From Hypsibius dujardini (Eukaryota; Tardigrada; Eutardigrada; Parachela; Hypsibiidae), in assembly GCA_001579985.1 (NCBI GenBank), contig LRSR01004249.1:1-31345 (forward strand): a stretch of DNA of 31,345 nucleotides, written 5' to 3'. Under the pieces are notes generated by a model. That model made no database searches, had not been told where the DNA came from, and saw only the letters and a program-made list of their open reading frames with translations. Every line of letters starts with the position of its first letter. Within the stretch, counting starts at the first letter, position 1. The position numbers and the translations under genes are program-made. Positions 1 to 12,159 of this stretch are shown here, in pieces.

Positions 1-859
1 ACACAGACACACACATGCCGAGAAATCCAATTTAAATTTTCGGCCGCGTCGGTCGCGGAAAATTCTATTAAGACGGAAGGCTGCATCGAGCAGTTTGTAT
101 TTCGATTAAATCCTGATTAGATTATTGCGGCGCTCGGACCCCGGGACCCCCTGCGGTTCAATTTTCGCGCGGGGATGTGGCGCAACGGAAAATAGATTCC
201 GGCGCGGTCAGAAAGACTCCCTTGCTGGTCGTTCTCCCCGTTTTCGGTAGCAGTGCGACTACGGTGGGGGTATTCTGGAAACTTCAAACGGCCAACGCCT
301 CACAGCATGAATCCGGGCTTTAAGCCATAAGCTAAAGGGGATTATCTTATATCCCCCCTCTCTGTCGGTTAGATACATTCTCATAACGTTTGACGGTTAG
401 GGTCACCCTTAACCGTCGTTTTTCAAAGGAGGATGAGCCGGGGCTTCCTATGTATGGATAAGCTTTCGGGGGTCCCAATGAATTATTGTTTGCTTCTGTT
501 CATTTATTTAGTTGAATAGAGAGAAGGATGATTTAAGGCTGATTTCTTCACTAACTTTGTCGATGTAAGGGTGTGACGAATAGCGGAAGGGTTGTTTTTC
601 TAACCCTGACAACATGGTCGTTAAAAGGGTAATCCAACAGGGTGGAATTGCTTTCTGATTCACTTAACTACTGCTACGAAATGTGCCTCGAGGTACTGTG
701 GGGGAAATGGGAAACTTGTCTGATTTACCATTTTACTGACGACCAGTTTCTGGACCTCAGTGCGCCGGGCCGCAGTGGGAACTTCGCCTCGCGGTCCACA
801 TGTCGGGTCTAAACTGTATATAATGTGAGCCACGAAGTTGCATTTAGCAATCGGTAGTC

Positions 860-963
860 AGTAGAGCAGACAGACAAACAGATGCAAAATCAGACATACA
901 GGCAGTTAGAACAGATATGTATGCAGACAGACAAACAGACAAACAGATAGGCAGGCAGAGAGG

Positions 964-1002
<39 letters not shown>
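860..1002. repeat. CAGA tetranucleotide array
   Basis: Degenerate at the left, with a clean CAGACAGACAGA run at about 966-1001. First of more than ten such arrays upstream of and inside Lim1. 1-859 and 1003-1613 hold nothing else I can name; the 501-nt open frame at 1136-1636 has no recognisable domain. Confidence 0.9.
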
Positions 1003-1003
<1 letters not shown>

Positions 1004-1613
1004 TTTTTATAAAGCCAGCGAAGAACAGAATCTAGGTGACAGTGAGTGCCAGATCAATAAGGCAATAATAGTCAAGACCGAATATATACTTGACCTTTTA
1101 CTTACCGTATTGTAGTCAGGTGCGAAGCGAAGAATTTGTCTGTCTGGCCAAAATACATAGGAACGCGTAACGGTTGGATGGACGCGAGTTGCTCTGTACG
1201 AAAGCGGTCAAGCGTTGTCAGTTATTGTCTTGTTCGCAGGAGAAGATATACCGTAGCAACATCTTTTGATCTATTCCAGTCCATCACGTCTACAAAGAAG
1301 AGGATCCTCCCAGTTCATCCCTTCCCGTCTCCCTTTGTTGTCACACGGGCAACTTTTGTTCATGTTTATCTGGCTCTCATTGTTATTAGTTTCGGCTCAC
1401 GGTTCTATAAAGAACAACATGTTCTTAAACTAAAGATACGTATCTTCACTTTCGTCCTTGTTTTTCCAACAGACAGTCGGCAGTCTCGGACCTCGCTGAG
1501 TTCTACTCCGAGATATCGAGAGGCCGGAGTCCGGAAAACGAGGATAAAAAACGCCTCGCACCAATACAAATACGGCAAATTCGAATTCTGTATGCGTCAT
1601 GGTAGTCGTACAG

Positions 1614-1729
1614 ACGTGGCCAAAACCTTGCGCTAATCGAACTAAACCATTTAGCTCGTTCCATGCGTGGCTTTATGCACAGTCCCAGTGAAATGGCTTA
1701 ACTCGGTTAGCGCAAGGGTTTTGCCACGT
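1614..1729. repeat. Imperfect palindrome / small foldback element
   Basis: 39-nt arms at 1614-1652 and 1691-1729 pair with few mismatches (left ACGTGGCCAAAACCTTGCGC, right arm reversed ACGTGGCAAAACCCTTGCGC). The loop is about 38 nt. It looks like a minimal MITE; no clear target duplication. Confidence 0.75.
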
Positions 1730-1965
1730 GTGTATTACGGGCGAGACATGGAGAGAGATTTTTTTCCGTTCGGTCAACAGTTTTACGATCGTTTTATAGT
1801 TTCGCAAGTCGTAAAAATAGATTGCGAAAAAATTACTCCGTAGGAGGTCGTGATATTAACGGTAACTGACCTGCCTCGTATGAGTTTACATTTCTCACAG
1901 CAAACACGTACATACTCCGCGCATTTCCTTTGCGAATTACATCTAACAGACTTGATGTCCTGTTT

Positions 1966-2256
1966 ATAAGGTGAAATCTGTATTTCGACTTACCCTTCAC
2001 TTGGTCGATGAATCGGATCACCCTTCACTTGGTCGATGAATCGGATCACCCTTCACTTGGTCGATGAATCGGCGCACTCAAGGATTTCTCTTTGATGGCA
2101 GGTGCTTGATTGTTTGATTTTCTGCGCTATATCCTAGTACACTATAGCACTTTCGCAAATCAAGCAATCAAGTACCTGCCATCAAAGCGGAACCCATGAG
2201 TGAACCGATTTATCGACCGAGTGGAGGGTGAGCCGAAATACAGACTTCTCCTCATA
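1966..2256. mobile_element. Foldback MITE, copy 1 of 2
   Basis: Long inverted arms (outer GAAATCTGTATTTCG, inner TTTGATGGCAGGTGCTTGAT paired with its complement at about 2162-2190). A 28-nt subterminal unit is present three times in the left arm (1990-2017, 2018-2045, 2046-2073) and once in the right arm. The second copy is at 23780-23992. No coding capacity. Confidence 0.8.
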
Positions 2257-4450
2257 CTGCAAGTGTCATGTTTAAGGGACTCCACAGATATTAGTCCGTT
2301 AAATTTAAATTTAAATTTAAATTTAAATTTAAATATTCATTGGCCGCAGGTTATGCATGTTCCTGTTCTTAATTCTGTTCCAAAACTTTTGAGAAAATGT
2401 GAATATTGATAGAACCCTTCATTGAAGCATAACTGTGTGGTTCCTCTTTTAAAATGACCCTGCATTCTTAACTTGTCCGAAGATTGTGGTTGTGTTTGCG
2501 AAGATAAAGAGAAGTCGGTTCATGGGTGCGTGGAAGTGACGGAGCACGCAGCGCGACCAACTCCCACCCATGGCGTGAAGGATGAGCACCTAATGATAGG
2601 GTCCACCTGCCCATGGTCCCCACAATGCTGACCATCTTGTTTTAAAATCGTGTAATCGCCGGTTAAATTTCATGTTTGGAAAGTTGTACCGATGCTTGAG
2701 AACTGTTATTTGCTTTACAAGTTTCAAACAAGCCACTTTGTTAATGATAGTTCGGGTCTCTCTCTCTCTCTCTCACTCGAAGCGCTCCGGTCGGCTTGTA
2801 ATTGAGGAGTCTTGTTACTGATATGGCTTTGACGTGCGCTCGTCGTTTAAAATTAAAAACCGCTCCCGCTTTGACATTCTTCCGCTGCTTACCGAGGAAT
2901 CTGAAAGAATAATCAACCAATTTTTACAGCAACATTATTTTTAACAGTAACTTGTTATCACCCACACCGGTACATAAAGGTATAAATACATATAACATAT
3001 ACATATAACATGTATCTGTATATAACATATATATAAAATATATATACAAAATATATATAGCATATATATATAACATTTATATAAAATATATATAACATAT
3101 ATATAACATATATAAATACATGTATACATGTATATAGCATATATCATATATCTGTACATATAACAAATACGTATAGATAAACTATAAATCTGGAGCATTA
3201 ATCACTGAATTTCAGAAACTACAAACTACTGTTTTAGGAACAAGATTGTGCAAGATGTTACAAGATTGTACAAGATGTTTCAAATTTGCCCTAAAACTTA
3301 GGTGCAATTGCCAATCTTTCATAATATGCTGTTACCGTTCAGAAACAATATAATTTTTCAATGGAAACAACAAAGCAGTATCGTTAATCTTTATAATGTG
3401 CTGTTACCTTTGAGAAACGATATATTTTTTTCAATGGAAAAAACTAAAGATTACCGCCGGTAACTGGTTTTTATAAAGCGTGCTTCTTAACTCAAATCAT
3501 CGCTTGATTGTAAGTTTTCCCCCAACTGCCGTGCCGGTTGGCACATCCTTATACACAATGTGCAGCTACTCTATGTACGAGGTATATGCGCAACGTATAT
3601 TGTGTACCAGATGCAAAGTTTTAAAAAACCAGCCGTAACCATTTGTTTCCAAAAAAACCAGCCGTTACCATTTTTGGAAACAAAATTCTAATTTCTAATT
3701 TCCTTATTTCTGAATTACCTTTCCGAAAAATGTTTTGTGTCGAAAAAATAGACTGCTTTTTAGATTTCAAACGTCACAGATCATCTCTGCTACTCTGCTT
3801 TAGATTTTTAAGCTGGCGTTCAAGCCAAGTCTTTCTGGAGATGTCTTGCCTGTGACCTTTCATGGTTGCCTTTCATGGGTGCCTTTCATGGGTGCCTATA
3901 TCAATCCTTCGACTATGTCTTAAGCTTTGATGAACTTCTCACAACGTTGTAATTCCAGTCTCAGCATCATAAATTATGTAGTGTGTACACTCAGACACTG
4001 TTCTGTGTGCAGACAAGTCCGGCTGCATTCCCGCGATATGGGTGTATGCATTTCCAAATGTCTCTCTGACCACTGTGATTTAGTGACGCGGGCGCGCACG
4101 CGCGCTCTGCTATTAATCGATTTAGGTATTATTAGGATCATTAGTAAAACAGGCCGAGGACAGTCAGTCAGATTTAGCGAAGGAATTTTCATTCAATCAT
4201 TATGCCGGCAAAGGGCGGATGACAGCGTCCCGCGCATCACTGCTAACTCAGCCGGACGTTTGGAATTTTCCAATCTAAACTTCAAGGCACTGGTCGTGGG
4301 TCGGAAGTTTAAGGAATGAATTTCGTTACATGCTGCGAACGCCAAGTGTTCCGTGACGTGCGGCATGCTGGTGCTATTTGAGGAAATGGTCAAGGAAATC
4401 TTGTCACCAGTTGTTCTTCAAGGTATCCCTTGGGAGGATCTAGACATCAA
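2257..4450. other. Upstream non-coding region with simple repeats
   Basis: Contains an AAATTT run (2299-2334), a TC run (about 2757-2774), an AT-rich ATATAAC-type tract (about 2990-3170), a direct duplication of about 59 nt (3313-3370 and 3386-3445), a second short duplication of CCAGCCGTWACCATTT (about 3629-3675) and three to four units of TGCCTTTCATGGG (3853-3896). No gene recognised. Confidence 0.7.
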
Positions 4451-4451
4451 T

Positions 4452-4542
4452 ACCTGTCTGCCTGCCTGCCTGCCTGTCTCTCTGTTTGTCTGCCTGCCTG
4501 CCTGTCTGTGTGTCTGTGTGTCTGTCTGGCCGTATGTCTGTT

Positions 4543-4603
<61 letters not shown>

Positions 4604-4612
4604 GGCCGTATG
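4452..4612. repeat. CCTG/CTGT array
   Basis: CCTG-rich start, then mixed units, then a clean CTGT run of about 11 units (about 4556-4603). The cysteine-rich and RQTD-type open frames over it are translation artefacts of the repeat. Confidence 0.95.
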
Positions 4613-5925
4613 TCTGTTAATATATGGATGAAAATGCCTGTTTCGCTATTCGAGATAGCCGTGGCAGGTACTTTCACAACAACGCAGATAAATACGACGT
4701 GGCACAGTATTACTGCATCACGTAACATTCCAACGGAACAGTTTTGGTTGTGTTGGACTTCGGAGAATTATTTTGCGAGGCGAAAATTATTGATCCGTGA
4801 AGTTCCTGCCCTCATCGAAGCGTAGACGCGGAAGGTTCTGTGTCCCTTCCTATGCGCGAGCTTTTATATGTCTGATCTGCGTATACACAAAACGATTATA
4901 CACCCCGGACAATGGGGCAAGAACAATGCCGGAGGGTGCTTGAATGGCCGCCATCGCACCTTTTGATTCAGTGAAAGTCCGTTCCAGACAGTCTGTCGTC
5001 GTGACTGCATGCAACTCACACACGAATTTTATCACACATCCACAGACAGGAAGGGATTTATACAGGACTCCACATACAGGCAACATCGATTTCTTCCTGA
5101 ATCTCCCGCCCGATTCAGCCCCTCACACAATCCCTACTTATATTTTAGCAAGAGGAATTTCACGCAGCAAAGACATGCACTCAAGTACACACACGGGAGA
5201 AGGAGGAGTGGACAGCCCTGCCACAGACGCCTGAAGGGCCATGTTAACATGACTGTCCTATTGGCAGGTTTCCTCTGCTAAGATCAGCCTGGCAGTGACA
5301 GCTTTCGATCGTTCCTCTCTGTCTGTCTGTCTCTTTCTCTTCCCTGCCTGGATTTGACTTCATCCCTCTGCTGCTGCGTCCTGGTCTTCCTCCAACACAC
5401 CAATACAGACAGGCATCCGGAAAAGGATCACGTCATCCGATTTTCTGCTCACCCACAACCTCCACAGACAGACTACATACACCAGCATGCTATTGTCTAT
5501 ATAAAGCCACCGGTTTGTCTGTTTCAGTCTGTTTCAATAGATTACTCAGAAGCGATTCGGATTATGAGCGTGAATTAACGTCTCCTGCCAAGGTGAACCC
5601 TTTTTAAAGTATCCAGACATATTTCGTTGGTGGTTGCTCGTGGTCGGAATCACTTTGTGACTTTGCGTTCTTAACTTTCTTGCATTCTGGTGATGTGACT
5701 ATCTGCGGAGTGGGCGGGTCCGGTACAAGGAAAGTCGCCGCGCGTCGTTTCGCTTCGCTTGAACATTTCCACAAAATCGCCCCCGAGGCGTGTTGAAGTT
5801 TTTCAGCTATTCACATCGTTCGTGGTACGGTGTGCTGTATGACCATCTTGTTCTCTATTTTGGCTGGGAGACGTTTCTCACAGCGCAATTCGACCGAGAG
5901 TTAGGTCCGCGTGTATCTCCGTCAA
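4613..5925. other. Region directly upstream of Lim1 exon 1
   Basis: Expected to hold the Lim1 promoter and 5' UTR. Several short open frames exist (4944-5281, 5354-5578) without domain support. An in-frame stop at 5902 limits the first coding exon. No TATA box or other core element is convincing. Confidence 0.55.
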
Positions 5926-6245
5926 ATGCCTGTCCGCCACCGTTATCTTCAGCAACATCCGCAGCCGCCGCCGCCACCATCATCCTCGTCCGGGCCGGAA
6001 GATTTCGAGAGCCACAACAACAGGAGGATTGTCTCGGGGAAGATGCAAAATCCCGGTGGGATGTATGATAAGTGTCACGGCTGTGGAATGGTGATTTTGG
6101 ATCCTTTTATCATGGCCATCGCCACTCCGACGGCCAGTCAGGTTTGGCATGCCGATTGTTTGCGCTGTTGTGAGTGCAAGTGCCCACTTCAGGAGCGGTG
6201 TTTCTGCAATGGAGGACGCTTTTTTTGCCGCGAAGACTATTTCAG
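5926..6245 (+). CDS. Lim1: Lim1 exon 1: N-terminus and LIM1 zinc-binding domain
   Basis: All eight LIM zinc ligands are visible: C50, C53, H75, C78, C81, C84, C101, D104. The spacing between C53 and H75 is 21 residues, about four longer than I expect for Lhx1/5, where the loop is shorter. If the first ATG is used, the LIM domain is preceded by a Q/P/S-rich leader of about 45 residues; most Lhx1 proteins begin almost directly at LIM1. The donor is TTCAG|gtaaat, leaving two bases of an Arg codon that is completed by exon 2. Confidence 0.93.
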
Positions 6246-6297
6246 GTAAATTACACTTCATTGTGCGGGACGTCTGATTGTCTGCCTAAGTGTATAA

Positions 6298-6344
<47 letters not shown>

Positions 6345-6348
6345 CTGC

Positions 6349-6404
<56 letters not shown>

Positions 6405-9400
6405 CGCCTGCCTGCCTGCCTGTTTTTCTGGCTGTATCTGTCTGACTGTCTGGTCATCTGCCTGTCTGGTCATCTGCCTGTCTGCCTTTTTGTTTGTCTG
6501 TTTGCCTTTTTGCCCGTCTGTTTGCCTCTTTGCTTGTCTTACTGTCGATTTGTCGGTCTGTCTCTTTTGCCTTGATTAATCCGATGTATACAAATGTCTA
6601 CATGTCTGTCAGTCTCAGAAGTCGAATCTGTAATAGGGTTAGGCATCTTCAGTACGCTCGTTTTCTTCGGCAATTCAGTTGAAACAATGATGTCAGCTAA
6701 GTTTATGACCCGTCTGAGGGACTCTCTAAATGAAGAAAAGGCAACCGGTCTCCCAGTGCAGTCTAATGAACTTCTCTCCGTCTTTCGACGCGCATCGCGG
6801 GCCCAACGTGTTAATTGCACGTCGTAAACGCGTTAACACCGCGTGGGTGCCCTCACGCCGGTAGTCCCTATCCCTATCCACACACAAATATATATATATA
6901 TCCCTATCCATATATATATATATATACCGGCTGCCGCAATTAACTATAATTAAGTTCGGGAACTTCTTTCGCGCGCGGCCCTGTAATTAATTAAGGGGGA
7001 ACAATTACCCCAAGTGTGAACTTCCAACAAAAGTAAGCAAATTACAGCCCATCGATGCGTTTTCATCCCAATCGCTTCAATTCTGCTGTGGATAATTATG
7101 ATTATTTAATACACACCAAGGCAAGACGGTCGTGTGTTACTTACCGGTACTGACTAATTTCCGACTGCTGTCGTGTCGTGTCTTGACTGTGTCGTGTCTT
7201 GACTATGTCGTGTCTTGACTGCAGGCCAAAAAATAGCTGATGAAGTGATGAGATTTTCGAATTGAGCTGTGTGTGTGTGTGTGTGTAAAAATTGTTTTTG
7301 TGGGTGTTTGAATAAACATCGCTCGGGGTAGAAGTGTATGTGCTAGATAGGGATCTTATTCTTTTGGCGCGACGCAATGGCCGTGTGCCGGGATTAGGTT
7401 GATAATCCGTAATCCGACAAGTCGTCTCCGTCGTTCGTCGTCGGCCGTTTTGCGGCTCCCGCGCGCTGATTCCTCTCTCTTGCCGATTGATATCTTGATT
7501 TAGAATTGATCCCACCGAGTCGCGAGGCCGTTTGCTGCTGCCATGTTTTGTGTGGGAGTGCATAAAAAGTGGCAAAAAGTGGCAAAAAGTGGCAGGCTTC
7601 AATGGGGCTGACATGTTTTCCTATGACACGTGTATAAGTGAATGCCCGCACACGAATAAGCGGACGAGCGGACGATTAGAATAGGCGGACGACGTGACGG
7701 CGCCTGTCAAGAGCCAAAAGGTCATGCTTGTGAAAACATGTTGTCAGGCAGACAGGCAGACAGGCAGACAGGCAGACATGCGGACAGGCAGACTGGCAGG
7801 CAGGCAGGCAGGCAGACAGGCAGACAGGCAGGCAGGCAGGCAGACAGACTGGCAAGCAGGCAGGCAGGCAGACAGGCAGACTGGCAGACAGACTGGCAGA
7901 CAGACAGACAGATAGACAGGCAGACAGGCAGGCAGGCAGACAGGCAAAGCCGGTAGCGCTAAAAAATATAATATGGAGCCCATAAATCATAATCTATTAG
8001 CTTCCCCTACATTTTAACGCAATTAAAAACAACACAAATTCTCATGGAGTTTTCCAACATTTGAGCTTTAATAAATGATTAAATACTGTTAATTATGTTC
8101 TTCCCATTGAGTTATAATAATATTATAATTTAGTCTGGAGTTTAGTAATCACTTACAGCAACCGATCGTCAACTGACCAATCCCGCTAAATATATTTTTT
8201 CGAAATATCAGTTGTGAAATTCAGCTGAAATATTTTTTATTTATGTGTCAGTTTACATGTTCTTGAATGTTTTCATAACAAGGATGCAAATGCTATAACG
8301 GTGTGAATTGTTATTGCAGAGCTTTCGGTCAGCCGTGTAAGGGCTGCGGCGTCGGGATCGATCCGACGGAACTGGTGCGGCAGACGCAGCGCGGGAATTT
8401 TCATTTGAAATGTTTTATCTGCACGGCATGTCGGAAACAGCTGTCCACCGGGGAAGAATGCTACAACATCGGGGACTGCGAGTTCAACTGCAAGGACGAT
8501 TATGTCACCAGCAAACACGCCAAAGCCGCCTCCTCCACACTGCAATCATTTTCCTGTAAGTTTCACTCGCTCCTTCTTATTCTACCCATACCACTGTGCA
8601 ACACGAGTGCGCAGTGCACTGTACAACCGAGTGCGCAGTACGCAGTGCGCTGTACAATCCGAGTGCGCAGTGCGCTGTACAATCCGAGTGCGCAGTGCGC
8701 TGTGCGCTGTGCAACATGAGTGCGCAGTGCACTGTGCACATGAGTGCGCAGTGCGCTGTGCGCTGTACAATACGAATGCACAGTGCGCTGTTTGGTGTGC
8801 ATGGAGATGTGAGGAACAATTCTAGGGCCGATTTTAAATTCAATGTGAAATATTTCAAACATCGATTTCGGGCATTAAATAGAGACAGACTTTAGAATGT
8901 CGCGTCGACATGATGCAATGCCACGTGTGGAAAATGTAAAATTAAATACAAGGAAGCGCAGCACGATAGTTTTTTTAGCAGATCAAACTCGCGCGTCAGC
9001 GCGGCGTTGACTTCTTTTTGACGGACAGCTTCACCACATCAACAAATTCGCCGCGGCGAAAACTGACCAGGCTAATCCATAAGTCACGACAAGCGGCTTT
9101 TCTCTCGGCTGCACGTCAAAAAGCAGGTTAATGTCTTTTGAGAGCCTTCTCTTTCCGGGGGCGGAATTTCTGCGCTGCTTCTTCTGCGGGAAGCAAAAAT
9201 AATACAAAGATGTATGTCCGTCGTGCGCGTTCGCGGTCGCCGCATTGGTGACATAGGCGACTTTTGAGTGGCTCTCTCTCTCTCTGCTTTCTCGACAACA
9301 CAACATTATATACGCACCACTAGTGAAACGCCAAAAAAGACCACCACACCACACGACATGCGGATGGGAGCATCTTTGGGCAGATGATATTTCTCCGACA

Positions 9401-10333
9401 GAAATGCGATATTCTTCGGAAATTGGATCGCCGAATTGAGGAGCTTCAGAGTGTCGTCGTGGTCTTCTTCTTCGTTCAATGTAGGCAGGCAGGCAGGCCA
9501 GAGCGCGAGAAAGGACGCGTGAAAAATGTCGACAGTTCATGTCGGCACTCCTGTTCACTGGTTCAGGCCTGTCTATGTGTCTATGTGCCTATTTGTCTCT
9601 GTGCCTATGTGTCTATATGTCTGTGTGTCTATGTGCCTATATGTTTATATGTATATATGTCTATGTGCCTATGTGTCTGTTTGTCTAAGTGTCTATGTGT
9701 CTATGTGCCTATATGTCTATATGTATATATGTCTATGTGCCTATGTGTCTGTTTGTCTTAGTGTCTATGTGTCATCTGCATAATCTGTGAGAAGGATCAT
9801 TTATCTGATTTACCCGTGTATTGTCAGGCAGATCATAAAATGAACATTTGAATTGTTAATCATAGCTTTACGACAGGCTCCGTGTCCTTTCATAGTCCAA
9901 CAACACACACCCCATGTCGGTCGTAAAATTCGGCCGCCCAAGGTGACAAGAATTTAAGCTCGTAAAGACAGTGCTGGGGTATTATTGTTATTGTGCCTTT
10001 TCCGTAACTTAGTTCTCAACTTTTATGGAATCGACTTAATTATTTCGGTTGTTATATATATCATTTAAACCATGTATTATAAAAAAGAGATGTCTTATGG
10101 CAGAACAATTTGAATGCAGAGAACTTGATATATGGGAGCTGCAGGCGAACACGTAGGCTGACTGGCCGACAGACCGGCAGACATACGGACGGACAGACAG
10201 AGACATGCATATAGACAGAGAAACAAAGAGATAAGCAGCCAAATAGAAAACAAGCAGGCATTCAGACGGACAGACAGACAGACAGACAGAAAGATGAACA
10301 GGCAGGCAGGCAGACAGACAGGCATACTAAGAA

Positions 10334-10376
<43 letters not shown>

Positions 10377-11130
10377 GCAGACAGACAGACAGACAGACAG
10401 GCAGACAGACACCGACAGTCAAGAAAGCCGACACGCTGTCTGCCTAATTCGTTGAACGAGCGGGACGCCGTTAGTAGTCGGTTAATCGTGACTTCCGCCT
10501 CATTTAACTCGAATCGGCAGCTGCAGACGGGTCACAGACTTTATCGCCAAATGTCTATGTGGCATTTTTCGGACGATAACTTTCTCCACACCACAAACGC
10601 GCGCTATCTGGAGACTCCCCCCTTGGAAGTGTGGCCATCCGGGGGTATTGTTTCAGGGGAGAGCGTTTCTTTTCTTACTAGCCTCAAGGCTGCGGGTGGT
10701 GGGAGGATTCCAGATTCCTCAAACGCTTCTTTTTGTAACAGTGCGCTGTTGAAAGTTTACTTTCTTTGGACAGCACGCTGCGCCATTCAAACTGCTCCAC
10801 TCAGCAGGTCACCCAAACTTCTCATTTTTCCCCGTCTCTCTTTCTGTTCCATTCACGTGTACCGCACAGTCAGCCATTAACGTTCGCTGTCGGATGCATT
10901 ATTTATGAAGACGTATATGCTAGTCTGACGACTCGCAGCTTCAGACAAATTTTATTCTGGCTTGATCAGAGGGTTCAGTACGGCACGTTACCGAGATAGA
11001 CAGATACCGCAATCGAGCGAATAGACAGTTCGTTCGAAATGCTGACAGATGTACAGAAAACATGAAGGCAGACAGACAAACCGACAAGCAGACAAGCAAA
11101 CACAGACAAGCAGGCAGGCATACTGACAGG

Positions 11131-11170
<40 letters not shown>

Positions 11171-12100
11171 GACTGAGGATTAAAATCTAGGAATCATTAA
11201 ATCATATAGTAACACATAAATCTCAGTTTTGCTAGAGTCTTCGAGTAAAGTCAGGCAGCCTCGAACATCGAACCATTGCGCGAGATCCCCAGAGTCCGCT
11301 CAATTCCCAAGTTTGACGGGCCAACTGTGACACCAAATACTGAGCATTCCCCCGGGGGACCGGACGTTCACTGTTTTCCTCCACTTTTTCCTCCGTTCCT
11401 CCCCGTTTCCCCTTCTTTATTCAAACAACGCGTCCGGTCCCTCCAGTTCGCGATTTTTCTCTCTGGCCTCTCTTCTCGCCCTGGCAAAGTTTGTTCGCCA
11501 GATCAGATTGCGAGGCTCAGATGTCCCGGCACGTATAAATCAAGCGGGCAGAGCCCCACTTCGGTGACGGTTGTATGTGTGTATGTGGATGGGCTTTCCG
11601 TCCGTTTGCTCTCTTTCTCCCTCCGTCCGTACGTCCGTCCGAGGCACACACACAAACACGAGGCCGGCAGCTGGTTCTTCTTCCTGTTTCATCCCTTTTC
11701 ATTTCCAGCCTCCATCGCCCGAGAGTATCCGCCCACTTGACTCTGCGGAATCAAGTGTCCTCGTCCTTAAACAATGTGTGCTTCGGCCTGCATTTACATA
11801 GAATGACTGTATATATTTCGCCTTAGATGTGTTTAGGATGTAATTAGGAATCATCTGAACTTGATTGACCCTGGAGGCAACATAACTTGAAGTTTGTAAA
11901 CAGTTATGATCCGAGTACTCTTGTATGTTTTTGCATCTCCACATAGAACCGCCATACTTTCTGATGATGGAATCACTTATTGTGTGTCAATATGTCTACC
12001 TGTCTTGTCCGTCTGTCTACTTGTCTGTCTGTCTGCTTATCTGCTTATCTGCCTGCCTGTCTGTCTACCTGCCTGCCTGTCTGTCTGTCTGTCTACCTGC

Positions 12101-12159
<59 letters not shown>

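Larger units (their letters stand above)
6246..8319 (+). other. Lim1 intron 1 (2.07 kb)
   Basis: GT-AG intron. It holds a CCTG/CTGT array (6296-6540), a TA-dinucleotide tract (about 6888-6926), a cluster of TAATTA/ATTA cores (6936-7110), a TGTCGTGTCTTGAC tandem repeat (about 7170-7222), a short TG run (7268-7286), three tandem copies of AAAAAGTGGC (7564-7593), a CAGG/CAGA array (7745-7950) and an AT-rich stretch (7980-8280). No alternative exon is recognisable. Confidence 0.8.

Noticed and set aside
860-1002. Regular arrays as CRISPR
   Set aside because: Units are 4 nt, without unique spacers, and the context is an animal intron-rich locus.
1136-1636. 166-codon open frame upstream of Lim1
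   Set aside because: Does not begin with ATG, no domain, and its end runs into the palindrome at 1614-1729.
2985-3198. AT-rich tract as replication origin, and MLYICYIY-type frames over it as a peptide
   Set aside because: Low-complexity ATATAAC repeat; translation is an artefact and there is no origin signature to test.
4430-4825. Cysteine-rich frames (CLSVCLSV) and RQTDRQTD frames over CTGT/CAGA arrays, here and at 6174-6575, 7676-7990, 10095-10412, 11906-12323, 14069-14380, 18034-18453, 19051-19377
   Set aside because: They are six-frame readings of tetranucleotide repeats; all frames stay open because a 4-nt repeat cycles through three frames without stops.
9031-9558. 175-codon minus-strand open frame in Lim1 intron 2 as a nested gene
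   Set aside because: No recognisable domain, compositional bias or splice support; length is compatible with chance in GC-balanced DNA.
10452-10880. 142-codon plus-strand open frame in Lim1 intron 2
   Set aside because: No domain, no splice logic with Lim1 phases, and low-complexity neighbours.
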